A stretch of 64,000 nt of DNA from Chelatococcus composti. Lineage in GTDB: Bacteria; Pseudomonadota; Alphaproteobacteria; Rhizobiales; Beijerinckiaceae. The position numbers and the translations under genes were made by a program. The notes under the pieces were generated by a model. The model was not told the origin of the DNA. It ran no database searches and was given only the letters and a program-made list of their open reading frames with translations. Location: NCBI RefSeq assembly GCF_014201415.1, contig NZ_JACHEH010000005.1:248001-312000 (forward strand), read 5' to 3'. Below are positions 26,161 through 34,592 of this stretch, in pieces. Each line of letters begins with the position of its first letter. The stretch's first letter is position 1.

Positions 26161-27726
26161 CTACCGAGCGAGCAGTCCCGAGGCGGTTGCGCCGGAATCC
26201 ATGGCACCCAGCACGAAGGCGAGGTTCGCCGCGGCCACCAGCGAAGCGGCGTGGGCGTCCGCCCGGGCCTGGCTGGCCGTGAGCAGGCCCGTGTCAGCCG
26301 CGGTCACCAGTGTGATCGAGCCCGTGCCCGCCTTGTAGGAGGCCGCGGCCGCCCTCCGGGTGGTGTCGGCGGCCCGCACCAGCTCGCTCGCCGCCCTGTA
26401 GGATGCCAGGGCCGAGCGCAGCGTGTCCGCCGCCACGATAATCTCCCGCACGGCGTCGGAGCGCACGCGGTTGAACGTGGTCTCGCTCGACTCGGCCAGC
26501 GCCTCGGCCTTGCGGAGCTGCGCGGCGCGCAGCCCGCCATCATAGAGTGGCACGGTGGCTCCGATGAGAAAGCCGGTGGCGGAGCCCTGTTGGCCGATGG
26601 TGGGCAGGCCGGCAGTCGTGAGATTACTCGTGCCCTTTGCGGCCACAGCGCTCAGGAACACCTTGGGCATGAACTCGGACTGGGCCGCCTTCACTTCCGC
26701 CCGTGCCGCCTGCATCGCCCTGTAGCTTGCCAGAACGTCCGGCCGCCGCGCCAGGGCATCGCGGATCGCCTGCTCGGTCGGCGCCTCGAAATTCGACGTT
26801 AGCGCGCGACCGCTGGCGTCGCTGATCTTCAGCTTCGTCATCGGCGAAATGCCCATGGCCGTCAGCAGCGCCTGATAGGCGGCACTCTCCTCGCCCTGGG
26901 CCTGCACCAGCCCAAACCGCGCCTGGGCGACCTGCTGCTTCGCCTGGGCCACCTCGACGGCATTGCCCATCCCGCTGCTCATGCGCGCATCGGCGGCGGC
27001 TTCGATCTCGCGGGCGTTCGCCACCGTCTGTGCCGCGATGCGGGTGCGGCTGCGGGCGGCGCCGTAGAGAAAGTAGGCGCGGGTGACATCGAAGATGATC
27101 TTCTGGTGCGCGCCGTTAAACAGCACGTTGGCAGCGATGGAATTGTGCCTGGCGGCGTCGCGCAGGGCGCGACGCTGGCCGAAATCGAACAGCAGCCACT
27201 GCACCGAAACGGCCGGGATCACGTCTCCCACGATGGCGGCGGGCTGTCGCAACTCCGGCAGGGGAGCGATCTCCACCCCGGACGAGACGCGCTGGCGGCC
27301 ACCGACCACGTTGGCTGAGATCATCGGCAGGAAGGTCGCCTCTACCATGCCCTGCGAGAGCGCCGCCTGGCGCGCCTGGAGCCAGGCGAGGCGCGTCGTC
27401 GGATTGTGCGACTGCGCGATATCGATGAGCTCGGGCAGCCCGTACGTCCTGGAAGAATCGATTTTCGGCGCCGCATCGATGTGGGCGACGGCCGGCTCCG
27501 GGCCGACGGCGAAGGACTTGTCCGCCCCTGGCTGGTGCGTCGTGGTGCCGGCTGCCGGCGTCCACGGCTCGGAAGGATCCGTCGGTGCCTGCTCGAGGAC
27601 CTCTGTGGCACAGCCGGCGAGGCCGAGCGCAGCCGGCAGCACGCTGCCGGCCACGAGACAGACCGACCAGAAACGGCGACGGCGCGCAGCAGCGCCCTGC
27701 TGCAGGCGGGGCTTCTTCGACGTCAT
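26161..27726 (-). CDS. mdtP: Outer-membrane efflux lipoprotein, TolC/MdtP family
   Basis: This 521-residue outer-membrane channel belongs to a tripartite exporter. The N-terminus has a signal with a lipobox (LGLAGC) after an Arg-rich start, so it should be lipidated and anchored in the outer membrane. Two OEP repeats follow (about residues 90-290 and 310-515), with alternating coiled-coil helices such as QARQAALSQGMVEATFLPMISANV and the repeat-end AQARADAHAASLVAAANLAFVLG. Its start overlaps the end of the FUSC gene by four bases, and the gene order matches E. coli mdtNOP. It would form the exit duct for the MdtN/MdtO pair. Confidence 0.9.
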   Translation of the reverse strand: MTSKKPRLQQGAAARRRRFWSVCLVAGSVLPAALGLAGCATEVLEQAPTDPSEPWTPAAGTTTHQPGADKSFAVGPEPAVAHIDAAPKIDSSRTYGLPELIDIAQSHNPTTRLAWLQARQAALSQGMVEATFLPMISANVVGGRQRVSSGVEIAPLPELRQPAAIVGDVIPAVSVQWLLFDFGQRRALRDAARHNSIAANVLFNGAHQKIIFDVTRAYFLYGAARSRTRIAAQTVANAREIEAAADARMSSGMGNAVEVAQAKQQVAQARFGLVQAQGEESAAYQALLTAMGISPMTKLKISDASGRALTSNFEAPTEQAIRDALARRPDVLASYRAMQAARAEVKAAQSEFMPKVFLSAVAAKGTSNLTTAGLPTIGQQGSATGFLIGATVPLYDGGLRAAQLRKAEALAESSETTFNRVRSDAVREIIVAADTLRSALASYRAASELVRAADTTRRAAAASYKAGTGSITLVTAADTGLLTASQARADAHAASLVAAANLAFVLGAMDSGATASGLLAR

Positions 27727-29654
27727 GCGGCACCTCCTGCGGCAAGAGTGCCGATGCGCGCCACCCGTGCGCCAATGCTACCCCAGACGGTCCCCCCGGC
27801 TTCCGGCCCCCGATGCGCGAACGCATTCACCCCGGCCGGCGGGCGACCTCTCGCTGCCGCCTCAAGCTGCGTACTGGCGGCATCGAGCTCGGCTGCTGCG
27901 TCATCCAGCCGGTCCGGGCTGAAAACCATCGCCGGCAGCAGGGTGCTGATCTCGTCCACCAACGCGTAGAGGGGACGCAGCTCGGCTGCAGGTGGCCGCT
28001 GACCGTGCGGCTCGAAGGGCGTCATGTCCAGAGCGTCTTTTGCCCTGGCGGTCATGGTCGCCACCGCAGCAACATCGTTAACCGCCGCATCTCGTGCCCC
28101 CGGCGGCAGCGCGGCGATGCGCGCCAGCGCCCGCAGGGCACCGGCCAGCTGGCGGCGTACCTCGACCACTGCGCTTTTCGGCCAGAAACTGGTGAACATC
28201 ACGAAAACCAGCGTGTTGCCGAGCAATATGCCGATGATGCGGTCGCTGGCGGCGCTCATGCTGGTGCTCGGGCCGAAGCCGCCGAGCACGGTGAGCAGGA
28301 AGGCGAGGCCGATCTGCACCCCGCCATAGGATAAGCGTTCGGAGCCGGTCGACACCCAGGCCGCCGGGAGGATGGCGATGAACACGAGCGCCATCAGCCC
28401 GCCGACCGATGTCAGATGCGGAATGACGAAGACGATCGCCGCCACGCCCATGGCAGCACCGAGAAGACAGCCGCAAATGCGCAGCATGAGCTTGTGCGTG
28501 GTCTCGCCGATGGTGCCGAGCGAGGCCACGTAGCAGGTGACCATGGCCGTTGCGATGCCTTCCCAGTTCAGCAGCGTATAGGTGAAATAGGCAAGCAGTG
28601 CCGCAGCGGTGGTCTTCAGCGCGAACTGCTGGTGCTCCGGGTTCGTGAAGGCATCCGGCGCGAGAAGCGGCAACATCGCAGGCTTCGCAACGCTTCCACC
28701 GTCCGGCCGGGCGAGGCCGGCCAGCATGGCGTGCAGCGTCGCAAGGGCAGGGTGGCTCGCGCCGGCGCCGGGTTCCCCGGCCGCAGACGCCGCTGCCGGC
28801 AGTGCAGGCCGACGCCCAGCGCGAATGGCCGCAGCGGCCGCCCGGCATTGGCGTGCGAGGATGTCGCGCGTCGCCTGACTTACGTCATCCGCCAGGGCGC
28901 CAGCAGCGAACAGCGCTCGCCAGGCGCTTGCCGCCGCACCGCCCAGCCACAGCGTTTCAGCCTTCGGGGCAGTATGCAGCAGCTGCGCCATCAGCAGGCG
29001 CTTGTCCACTTCCGCCTGACCTTCGGCTGCGAGCGCCAGCGCCTCGCGCCTGTCGCGGCGCTCCAGGAGCGTGGCCGCCGCCTCCAGCCGCTGTGCGACC
29101 GTCCTGCGCACCAGGGTATGCGGCCCCGTTCCGAGCACCAGGCAGAAGCCGATCATCCAGGCCATCGGCATGCAGGCCATGGCCCAGGCGTAGAGCAGGC
29201 CCCGCGTCGCGATCTCACCGACGGGGATCAGGTCCACCATGGTGAGGATGAACGCGATGACAAGGCCGATGATGGCGCCGATCTCGCCCAGCTGGGTCGC
29301 AGAACTGAGATAGAGAAAGGCGAACGACACGCCCGCGATGAGCGCGATGCGCAGTAGGGGCGCCTCCGCCAGCGCCTGAATGACCGGCGCGAGGCCCAGC
29401 ACCAGCAGTGTCGCCAGCACGATCAGCCCCACCGCCTGCACCACGCATTCGGCCGCGTTGGGACGCATCTGGAAGATGATCAGGTAGCAGCTGATGGCCG
29501 ACTCCGGCAGCTTGTGCATCATGGCCGTCCCGGCCACGAGCGCGCACAGCAACGCGGTGCGCCATGTCAGGGCAAGGCGGCCCTCGAACGGCTGGAGATC
29601 GTGCCAGATCTGCCGGCCGATCATCCTGAGCGGCGCATCAGCAGCGTTTGCCAT
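27723..29654 (-). CDS. mdtO: FUSC family inner-membrane efflux protein (MdtO/AaeB-like)
   Basis: This 643-residue protein of the fusaric-acid-resistance (FUSC/ArAE) family has two blocks of about six transmembrane helices (residues roughly 30-175 and 345-500), each followed by a cytoplasmic region. The first block contains KLPESAISCYLIIF, typical of AaeB/MdtO; the second has a NWEGIATAMVTCYVASLGTIGETTHKLMLRI segment. It lies between the adaptor and the TolC-like protein with overlaps at both ends. By analogy the complex exports aromatic acids or other weak-acid toxicants, using the proton gradient. Confidence 0.9.
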   Translation of the reverse strand: MANAADAPLRMIGRQIWHDLQPFEGRLALTWRTALLCALVAGTAMMHKLPESAISCYLIIFQMRPNAAECVVQAVGLIVLATLLVLGLAPVIQALAEAPLLRIALIAGVSFAFLYLSSATQLGEIGAIIGLVIAFILTMVDLIPVGEIATRGLLYAWAMACMPMAWMIGFCLVLGTGPHTLVRRTVAQRLEAAATLLERRDRREALALAAEGQAEVDKRLLMAQLLHTAPKAETLWLGGAAASAWRALFAAGALADDVSQATRDILARQCRAAAAAIRAGRRPALPAAASAAGEPGAGASHPALATLHAMLAGLARPDGGSVAKPAMLPLLAPDAFTNPEHQQFALKTTAAALLAYFTYTLLNWEGIATAMVTCYVASLGTIGETTHKLMLRICGCLLGAAMGVAAIVFVIPHLTSVGGLMALVFIAILPAAWVSTGSERLSYGGVQIGLAFLLTVLGGFGPSTSMSAASDRIIGILLGNTLVFVMFTSFWPKSAVVEVRRQLAGALRALARIAALPPGARDAAVNDVAAVATMTARAKDALDMTPFEPHGQRPPAAELRPLYALVDEISTLLPAMVFSPDRLDDAAAELDAASTQLEAAARGRPPAGVNAFAHRGPEAGGTVWGSIGARVARIGTLAAGGAA

Positions 29655-30687
29655 GGTGCACCGTGGCCGTGGCAGAGGCGCCGACGCGCATCAGTCCGTC
29701 CGGCGGGTTGATGAGGCGGATGCGGACTGGGAAGCGCTGGGCGATGCGGACCCAGTCGAGGCTCTTGGGCGAAACCGGCAGCGAACGCGGCAGGTTGATG
29801 GTGCTCTCCGACGCCACACCCCAGCTGATGCTCTCGACCACACCGCGGATCGGAACCGTGCGGTCGGCGAGGGCATAGACGGTCGCGCAGTTACCGACGG
29901 AAATGGCGGTTAGCTCCGTTTCCACATAGGGAGCGACGGCGTACCAGGTGCCGGTGTTGATCAGCATGAAGGCCGACTGGCCCGGCAGAACGTATTCGCC
30001 GACCCCGGCTGTGAGGGCCGACACCTTGCCGTCGAAGGGTGCGCGCACCTGCGTGTCGGCGAGGGCGCGCTCGGCCAAAGCCAGCGCGGCGCGGCGCGCC
30101 TCCACCAGCGCCTCAGCCGCGGCGAGGCTGCCGATCAGGGCGTCTGCCGCTTCCTTCTGCCGTTTTGCCTGGCGGAGGCTGACGTCGGCGTCCTGCTTCG
30201 CCGTGCGGGCGGCGTCCACCTCCTGGGCACTGACATAGCCCTTGGGGCGCAGCGCCTCGAGACGGGCAAGGGTCTGGCTGGCGAGCTCCAGATTGTTGCG
30301 GGCGCGCGCGATCTGCTCTTCGGCAATGACAGCGTTCGACTGTTCCGCGACCACGGCACGGCGCTTGTCGGCGAGGGCGGCCTCGGCCATGCGCAGGTCG
30401 GCGGCCGCCTGGTCCCGCGCGAGGCGGTAGGGCTCGGGATCCAGCGCGAAGAGCAGGTCGCCCTTCTTCACCGCCTGGTTGGCAGCGACGTTCATGATGA
30501 CGATGCGACCGGCGACGCTGGCCGAGACCGGTATCGATTCGGCGCTCAACGTGGCTTCCTGCGACAGGGGATTGGTGTCCGCGCGATGCAGGAAGCGCCA
30601 GACGAGCAGCCCGGCCACGGCGATGATGACGATACTGGCGGCGGCGCCAACAACCTTGCCGCGACGCTGCTGGCTGACCTCGCTCAT
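29638..30687 (-). CDS. mdtN: HlyD-family periplasmic adaptor (MdtN-like)
   Basis: This 349-residue membrane-fusion protein has one N-terminal transmembrane helix (about residues 14-30, VVGAAASIVIIAVAGLLVW). A biotinyl-lipoyl-like half (VAGRIVIMNVAANQAVKKGDLLFALDP), a long coiled-coil hairpin (about 95-205), and the second lipoyl half (VRAPFDGKVSALTAGVGEYVLPGQ) follow. The ATG at 30687 is chosen because it directly precedes the transmembrane helix; the open frame upstream is antisense or out of frame with the YtcA-like gene. It bridges MdtO and the TolC-like channel. The gene overlaps the mdtO start by 17 bases. Confidence 0.92.
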   Translation of the reverse strand: MSEVSQQRRGKVVGAAASIVIIAVAGLLVWRFLHRADTNPLSQEATLSAESIPVSASVAGRIVIMNVAANQAVKKGDLLFALDPEPYRLARDQAAADLRMAEAALADKRRAVVAEQSNAVIAEEQIARARNNLELASQTLARLEALRPKGYVSAQEVDAARTAKQDADVSLRQAKRQKEAADALIGSLAAAEALVEARRAALALAERALADTQVRAPFDGKVSALTAGVGEYVLPGQSAFMLINTGTWYAVAPYVETELTAISVGNCATVYALADRTVPIRGVVESISWGVASESTINLPRSLPVSPKSLDWVRIAQRFPVRIRLINPPDGLMRVGASATATVHHGKRC

Positions 30688-30689
30688 GC

Positions 30690-31004
30690 TCACCTGCCGA
30701 AACCGAACTGCGACACCAAGAGGCCGATGATGACGGCGAGCGCCACGTAAACCGGCAGGCGCACCGGCAGGACGTCGTCGAGACCGATGCGAATGAACAG
30801 GAAACGCACAAGCACGGCGCCGATGACGCCGCAGAAGGCGCACAGCAGCCAGGCCGGGAAGAACGCGTTGAACAGGGGAAGGGCCGGGGCTCCGAGGGAT
30901 GCGTCCCTCGCGGCACAGCCACCTGTGACCAGGGTCCCCGCCGTTGCGAACGTGCGAAGGCCACGCCGGATGGACCAGAACTCCAACAATGCACGCGCCA
31001 CCAC
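30690..31004 (-). CDS. ytcA: YtcA-family small membrane protein
   Basis: This roughly 104-residue protein resembles E. coli YtcA, which precedes mdtNOP there too. The N-terminal segment ends in a lipobox-like VTGGC, followed by a proline-rich linker (ALPLFNAFFPAWLLCAF, compare the YtcA PVIGAYYPSWFFCAI region) and two transmembrane helices. The start is set at GTG 31004, preceded by an AGGGGGG ribosome-binding site, giving a length near the family norm; a GTG 36 codons further up would add a sequence without signal features. Its stop is two bases from the mdtN start. The function of YtcA is unknown; constant linkage suggests it assists the pump. Confidence 0.82.
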   Translation of the reverse strand: MVARALLEFWSIRRGLRTFATAGTLVTGGCAARDASLGAPALPLFNAFFPAWLLCAFCGVIGAVLVRFLFIRIGLDDVLPVRLPVYVALAVIIGLLVSQFGFGR

Positions 31005-31319
31005 ACCGCCCCCCTGTGCGGAGACCGCGAACCACCCCCGCCCTGTGGTGGTGACGCCCGGCCTAGCATTACCCGTATCCCGCCAACAAGACGTAAAAAA
31101 ACATTCCGGCACGGCAAGCCTGCCGAACCGAGTGAACGGGCATATAAAAGGGGAAGCGTCCTGATGGCGGCAGGGCGCTTGGGGGCGTTAACCTCAGCCG
31201 CACAAGCGCATTTCAGCGCCGTCGGGGATTTGCTATCCCTCCGATTGTATTGCCGTTTCTCCACCGCCCATGCCGCAGGGCGTTGCGAGTTGCGTGTCGC
31301 GGCAAGGGGGGAAGAGGCG
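31005..31319. promoter_or_regulatory. Divergent regulatory region between efflux operon and Ntn hydrolase gene
   Basis: This 315-base gap separates ytcA-mdtNOP (minus) from the choloylglycine-hydrolase-type gene (plus). Visible dyads are ACCACC (31031-31036) with GGTGGT (31047-31052), and GGGAT-TTGCT-ATCCC (31225-31239). The second lies 80 bases upstream of the hydrolase start, where an operator could be. No regulator gene is adjacent. No gene is convincing in this stretch. Confidence 0.4.
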
Positions 31320-32432
31320 ATGTGCACGTCGCTGATCTATACCGATGCATCCGGCAGACCCTACTTCGGCCGGACGCTGGAGCTGACGGTTGCACTGCCC
31401 CACCAGGTCGCCTTCTTTCCGCGCGGTGCGAGGTGCAGGTCTCAGGTCGCGGGTCATCCGGCCGTCGCGTTCGATCGCTCCCACGACATCATCGCCATCA
31501 CCATACCCGGCCGGCTGCCGACTCCGGAAGCGCCGCTCGGCCCCGACGACCTCAAGGTCATCGAGGGGATGAACGATGCAGGCCTCACCTTCAGCCTGCT
31601 GTCCTATCCGGCCGCCGGTGGCGCGCAGTCGGTGGACATGACGACGGCGGCGCTCGCCGCCTCGGACCTCGGAGGCTGGATCCTCGGCTGCTTCTCGACT
31701 GTCGCCGAGGTTCGCGAAGGGCTCGCGAAGCAGCCGGTGATGCTGGAGCCGCTTGCCCTGCTCGGCGGCGCCGTCTCGCCGTTCCACTACGTCGCGCACG
31801 ACCGCAGCGGCGCCTCGCTGGTCATCGAGTTCGACAAGGGCGCCATGAAGGTGTTCGACAACCCCGTCGGCGTCATGACCAACGGTCCCTCGTTCGACTG
31901 GCATCTTACCAATCTCAACAATTACACTTTCCTCAGCAACGTCGACCGCTCGAGCGGCACTTTCGGCAAGCTGAAGGTCGTCCAACCGGATTCCGGCATC
32001 GCCACCGCCGGGCTACCCTCATCCTCCACCTCGGTGGGCCGTTTCGTGCGCGCAGCCTACTACGCCCAGTTCACCGAGAAGGCGGAGGATCCGGACGGCG
32101 CAATCCGGGCCCTTGCCCACATCATGAACAACTTCGACCGTCCGCGCGGCGTCTCGATCGACTATCCGCAGCAGGGTAGCGGCGGTCACATGGAGGTGCC
32201 GGGGCTCTCGGAGAAGGCCGACAAGCCCTACGCGACCGAGTTCACCTCCTGGACCAGCCTCAGCGATCTCTCCCGCACCCTGTTCTTCGTGCGCGACTAC
32301 AGCAGCCTCAACTATTTCCACATCGCCCTTGCGGCCCTTGCCGGTGTCTCGACCCCGCGCGTGATGCCGCTGGCGCAGCTGGCAAGAACAGCGGGCGAGG
32401 CGACCGAACTGCTGCGCGGCGCAGCAGGATGA
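31320..32432 (+). CDS. Choloylglycine hydrolase family (linear amide C-N hydrolase)
   Basis: This 370-residue Ntn hydrolase cleaves linear amides; family members hydrolyse conjugated bile salts or penicillin V. The start at 31320 makes Cys2 the N-terminal nucleophile once Met is removed, as in bile salt hydrolases, and GGGGGGAAG provides a ribosome-binding site. Arg18 (FGRTLE) is present, but position 21 is Glu instead of the usual Asp. EGMNDAGLTFS, TNGPSFDWHLTNLNNY and SSTSVGRFVRAAYY supply the other conserved Asn and Arg residues. There is no signal peptide with this start, so it should be cytoplasmic. It sits between the efflux operon and the acid-resistance genes; substrate choice between bile salt and penicillin V type cannot be settled. 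Confidence 0.9.
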   Translation: MCTSLIYTDASGRPYFGRTLELTVALPHQVAFFPRGARCRSQVAGHPAVAFDRSHDIIAITIPGRLPTPEAPLGPDDLKVIEGMNDAGLTFSLLSYPAAGGAQSVDMTTAALAASDLGGWILGCFSTVAEVREGLAKQPVMLEPLALLGGAVSPFHYVAHDRSGASLVIEFDKGAMKVFDNPVGVMTNGPSFDWHLTNLNNYTFLSNVDRSSGTFGKLKVVQPDSGIATAGLPSSSTSVGRFVRAAYYAQFTEKAEDPDGAIRALAHIMNNFDRPRGVSIDYPQQGSGGHMEVPGLSEKADKPYATEFTSWTSLSDLSRTLFFVRDYSSLNYFHIALAALAGVSTPRVMPLAQLARTAGEATELLRGAAG

Positions 32433-33139
32433 CCTGGTAGGCACCTGCAGAAGACTTGGGGCTTGAGGGGGGGCGTCACGCCGCTGATGGCGGCGCATGC
32501 GTTTCCGCGTCGGGCGGACGAGAAACCTCCCGCCGCAAACGGCCGCAAAGCCGCCGCACCTATCGGTCGGCAGCGACATCCATAAAATTCTATACAGTTT
32601 TGTATGTGAAATGTGCCAACGCCCGTAGAATAACGTATGACCCATTAGATAAAATTCTTCTATACTGCCACAATCTGTTAATATTCATGCCGCAAGAAGA
32701 AAAATCCTTCTTGATGACGGGCGTGAACTATGCTTATTTTACATTGCTCGGATGCGCATTGTGCCGAGCGATGACTTCATGGGCATGATGACCGTGGAGC
32801 AGCATCAAGGGGGCATGATGTTTGCGGGCGCAACCAATTGGGTCGTGGCAGCAACACTCGCCGTTGTCGTTGCCGGACTATTTGATTTAATGGCCGATCG
32901 TGCAGCGCGTTCCGTGCTCGCCACCTGTCGGCAGCGACGAAATCTTCCTGCATCCTTTTAGAATACTCTAGCCGAGCTGTTGTCGGCTTTCCGATGCTGG
33001 CTGGCGCGTCCACCCGCGCGCCAGCTTGTGGGGTGCTGTCTGACGAGCGGCTGCTCCGATTCCGGAGCCGCCGTTTGATCGCACGCGCGCCTTTCCACCT
33101 GTCCCACATCACTGGCTTCGCTGAACAGAGGACAACACA
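32433..33139. promoter_or_regulatory. AT-rich regulatory island upstream of gadB
   Basis: This 707-base gap drops sharply in GC between about 32580 and 32960. It contains an imperfect direct repeat, ATAAAATTC then TATAC, at 32582-32595 and 32649-32665 (three extra bases in the second). It also holds the dyad ATACA-GTTT-TGTAT (32592-32605), a possible promoter ATGACC (32637-32642) to TATACT (32661-32666), and a hairpin CAAGAAG-N7-CTTCTTG (32693-32713). Low GC next to a horizontally patchy gad locus suggests foreign origin or binding of H-NS/MucR-like silencers; that is inference. Small open frames occur but only one is listed. Confidence 0.5.
32818..32961 (+). CDS. Possible small single-helix membrane protein
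   Basis: A 47-codon frame begins at the second of two adjacent ATGs, four bases after AAGGGGG (32807-32813). It predicts one transmembrane helix (NWVVAATLAVVVAGLFDLM) and a short basic tail ending in RRNLPASF. It resembles small acid- or stress-induced membrane proteins only in general design; no family is recognised. The support is a ribosome-binding site and hydrophobicity, so it may be spurious. Confidence 0.3.
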   Translation: MFAGATNWVVAATLAVVVAGLFDLMADRAARSVLATCRQRRNLPASF

Positions 33140-34543
33140 ATGCCGCCGATCTCCGAGCGTGCCCATCGCGATGACGTGCTGGATGACATCTATGCCTCGA
33201 CCATCCTGAGGAAAGGCCTGCCGAAGGATCGCTTTCCGGACTCCTCCAACCTGCCGGAGAATGTCTTTGCCGCCGTGCGCGACGAGCTGATGCTCGACGG
33301 CAATTCGCGCCAGAACTTGGCCACGTTCTGCCAGACCTGGGTGGACGACGAGATCCGCCGGCTCATGGACCTGTCGATCGACAAGAACATGATCGACAAG
33401 GACGAATACCCGCAGACGGCCGAAATCGAGGCGCGCTGCGTGCGCATGCTGGCCGACCTGTGGAATTCGCCCACACCCGGCGACACCATGGGCTGCTCCA
33501 CCACCGGCTCGTCCGAAGCGGCCATGCTCGGCGGGCTTGCCATGAAGTGGCGCTGGCGAAAGAAGCGGCAGGCCGAGGGCAAGAGCACGGACAAGCCCAA
33601 CATGATCTGCGGCCCGGTGCAGATCTGCTGGCACAAGTTCGCTCGCTACTTCGACGTTGAGCTGCGCGAGATCCCGCTGGAGGGCGACCGCCTCATCATG
33701 AACGTCGAGGAAGTGCTGAAACGCGTCGACGAGAACACCATCGGCGTCGTGCCCACGCTCGGCGTGACCTTCACCTGCCAGTACGAGCCCGTGAAGGCCG
33801 TGGCTGAGGCCCTCGACAGGCTGCAGAAGGAAACCGGGCTCGACATTCCGATCCACGTCGACGGCGCTTCGGGCGCATTCCTCGCCCCGTTCTGCGCCCC
33901 GGAACTGGAATGGGATTTCCGCATCCCGCGCGTGAAGTCCATCAACACCTCTGGCCACAAGTTCGGCCTTGCTCCCCTCGGCGTGGGCTGGGTCGTCTGG
34001 CGCGAGAAGTCCGACTTGCCGGACGAGCTGGTGTTCAACGTCAACTACCTGGGCGGCAACATGCCGACCTTCGCCCTGAACTTCTCGCGTCCGGGCGGGC
34101 AGATCATCTCGCAATACTACAACTTCCTGCGTCTGGGCCGCGAGGGTTACACCCACATCCATAGCGCCTGCTACGACACGGCCGAATACCTGGCCGCGGA
34201 GATCGGCAAGATGGGACTGTTCGAGATCCTCTTCGACGGCGACCGCAAGGCCGGAATTCCCGCGCTCGCTTGGAAGTTGAAGGACGGTGCAGCCATCGGG
34301 GGCTACACCCTCTACGACCTCGCCGACCGTCTGCGCAGCCGCGGCTGGCAGGTGCCTGCCTATTCGATGCCCGCCAACCGCGAAGACCTCGTGGTCCAGC
34401 GCATCCTCGTCCGCCACGGCGTCAGTCGCGATCTGGCCGAGCTGCTGCTCGACGACATCCGCCGGGCCGTTGCCTGGTTCGAGCAGCATCCGGTGACGCG
34501 GCCCATGACTGCGGCCGAGGCCACCGGCTTCAACCACAACTGA
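33140..34543 (+). CDS. gadB: Glutamate decarboxylase
   Basis: GadB converts glutamate to GABA and CO2, consuming one cytoplasmic proton. The 467-residue PLP enzyme has the full GadB layout: N-terminal STILRKGLP and [21 protein letters not shown], the [10 protein letters not shown] motif, and [15 protein letters not shown] with the PLP lysine at Lys274. The C-terminus ends GFNHN; its penultimate His corresponds to the E. coli His465 that locks the active site at neutral pH, so pH gating is probably retained. Length is nearly identical to E. coli GadB (466). The gene follows a long AT-rich region and precedes gadC by 49 bases, with an attenuator-like hairpin between. Confidence 0.97.
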   Translation: MPPISERAHRDDVLDDIYASTILRKGLPKDRFPDSSNLPENVFAAVRDELMLDGNSRQNLATFCQTWVDDEIRRLMDLSIDKNMIDKDEYPQTAEIEARCVRMLADLWNSPTPGDTMGCSTTGSSEAAMLGGLAMKWRWRKKRQAEGKSTDKPNMICGPVQICWHKFARYFDVELREIPLEGDRLIMNVEEVLKRVDENTIGVVPTLGVTFTCQYEPVKAVAEALDRLQKETGLDIPIHVDGASGAFLAPFCAPELEWDFRIPRVKSINTSGHKFGLAPLGVGWVVWREKSDLPDELVFNVNYLGGNMPTFALNFSRPGGQIISQYYNFLRLGREGYTHIHSACYDTAEYLAAEIGKMGLFEILFDGDRKAGIPALAWKLKDGAAIGGYTLYDLADRLRSRGWQVPAYSMPANREDLVVQRILVRHGVSRDLAELLLDDIRRAVAWFEQHPVTRPMTAAEATGFNHN

Positions 34544-34549
34544 CGCAGC

Positions 34550-34578
34550 GAGCCCGTTTCTCAAGCGGGCTCTTCTTC
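34550..34578 (+). terminator. Attenuator-like hairpin between gadB and gadC
   Basis: GAGCCCG (34550-34556) pairs with CGGGCTC (34566-34572) around a nine-base loop, followed by TTCTTC. It starts seven bases after the gadB stop and 15 bases before the gadC start. It is weak as a terminator and more likely reduces gadC relative to gadB, as suits a soluble enzyme and its membrane partner. Confidence 0.5.
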
Positions 34579-34592
34579 AGGGATCGACGGCT

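Noticed and set aside
32687-32788. Short frame beginning MPQEEKSFLMTGVNYAYF upstream of gadB
   Set aside because: There is no ribosome-binding site, and a hairpin covers its start; treated as part of the regulatory island.
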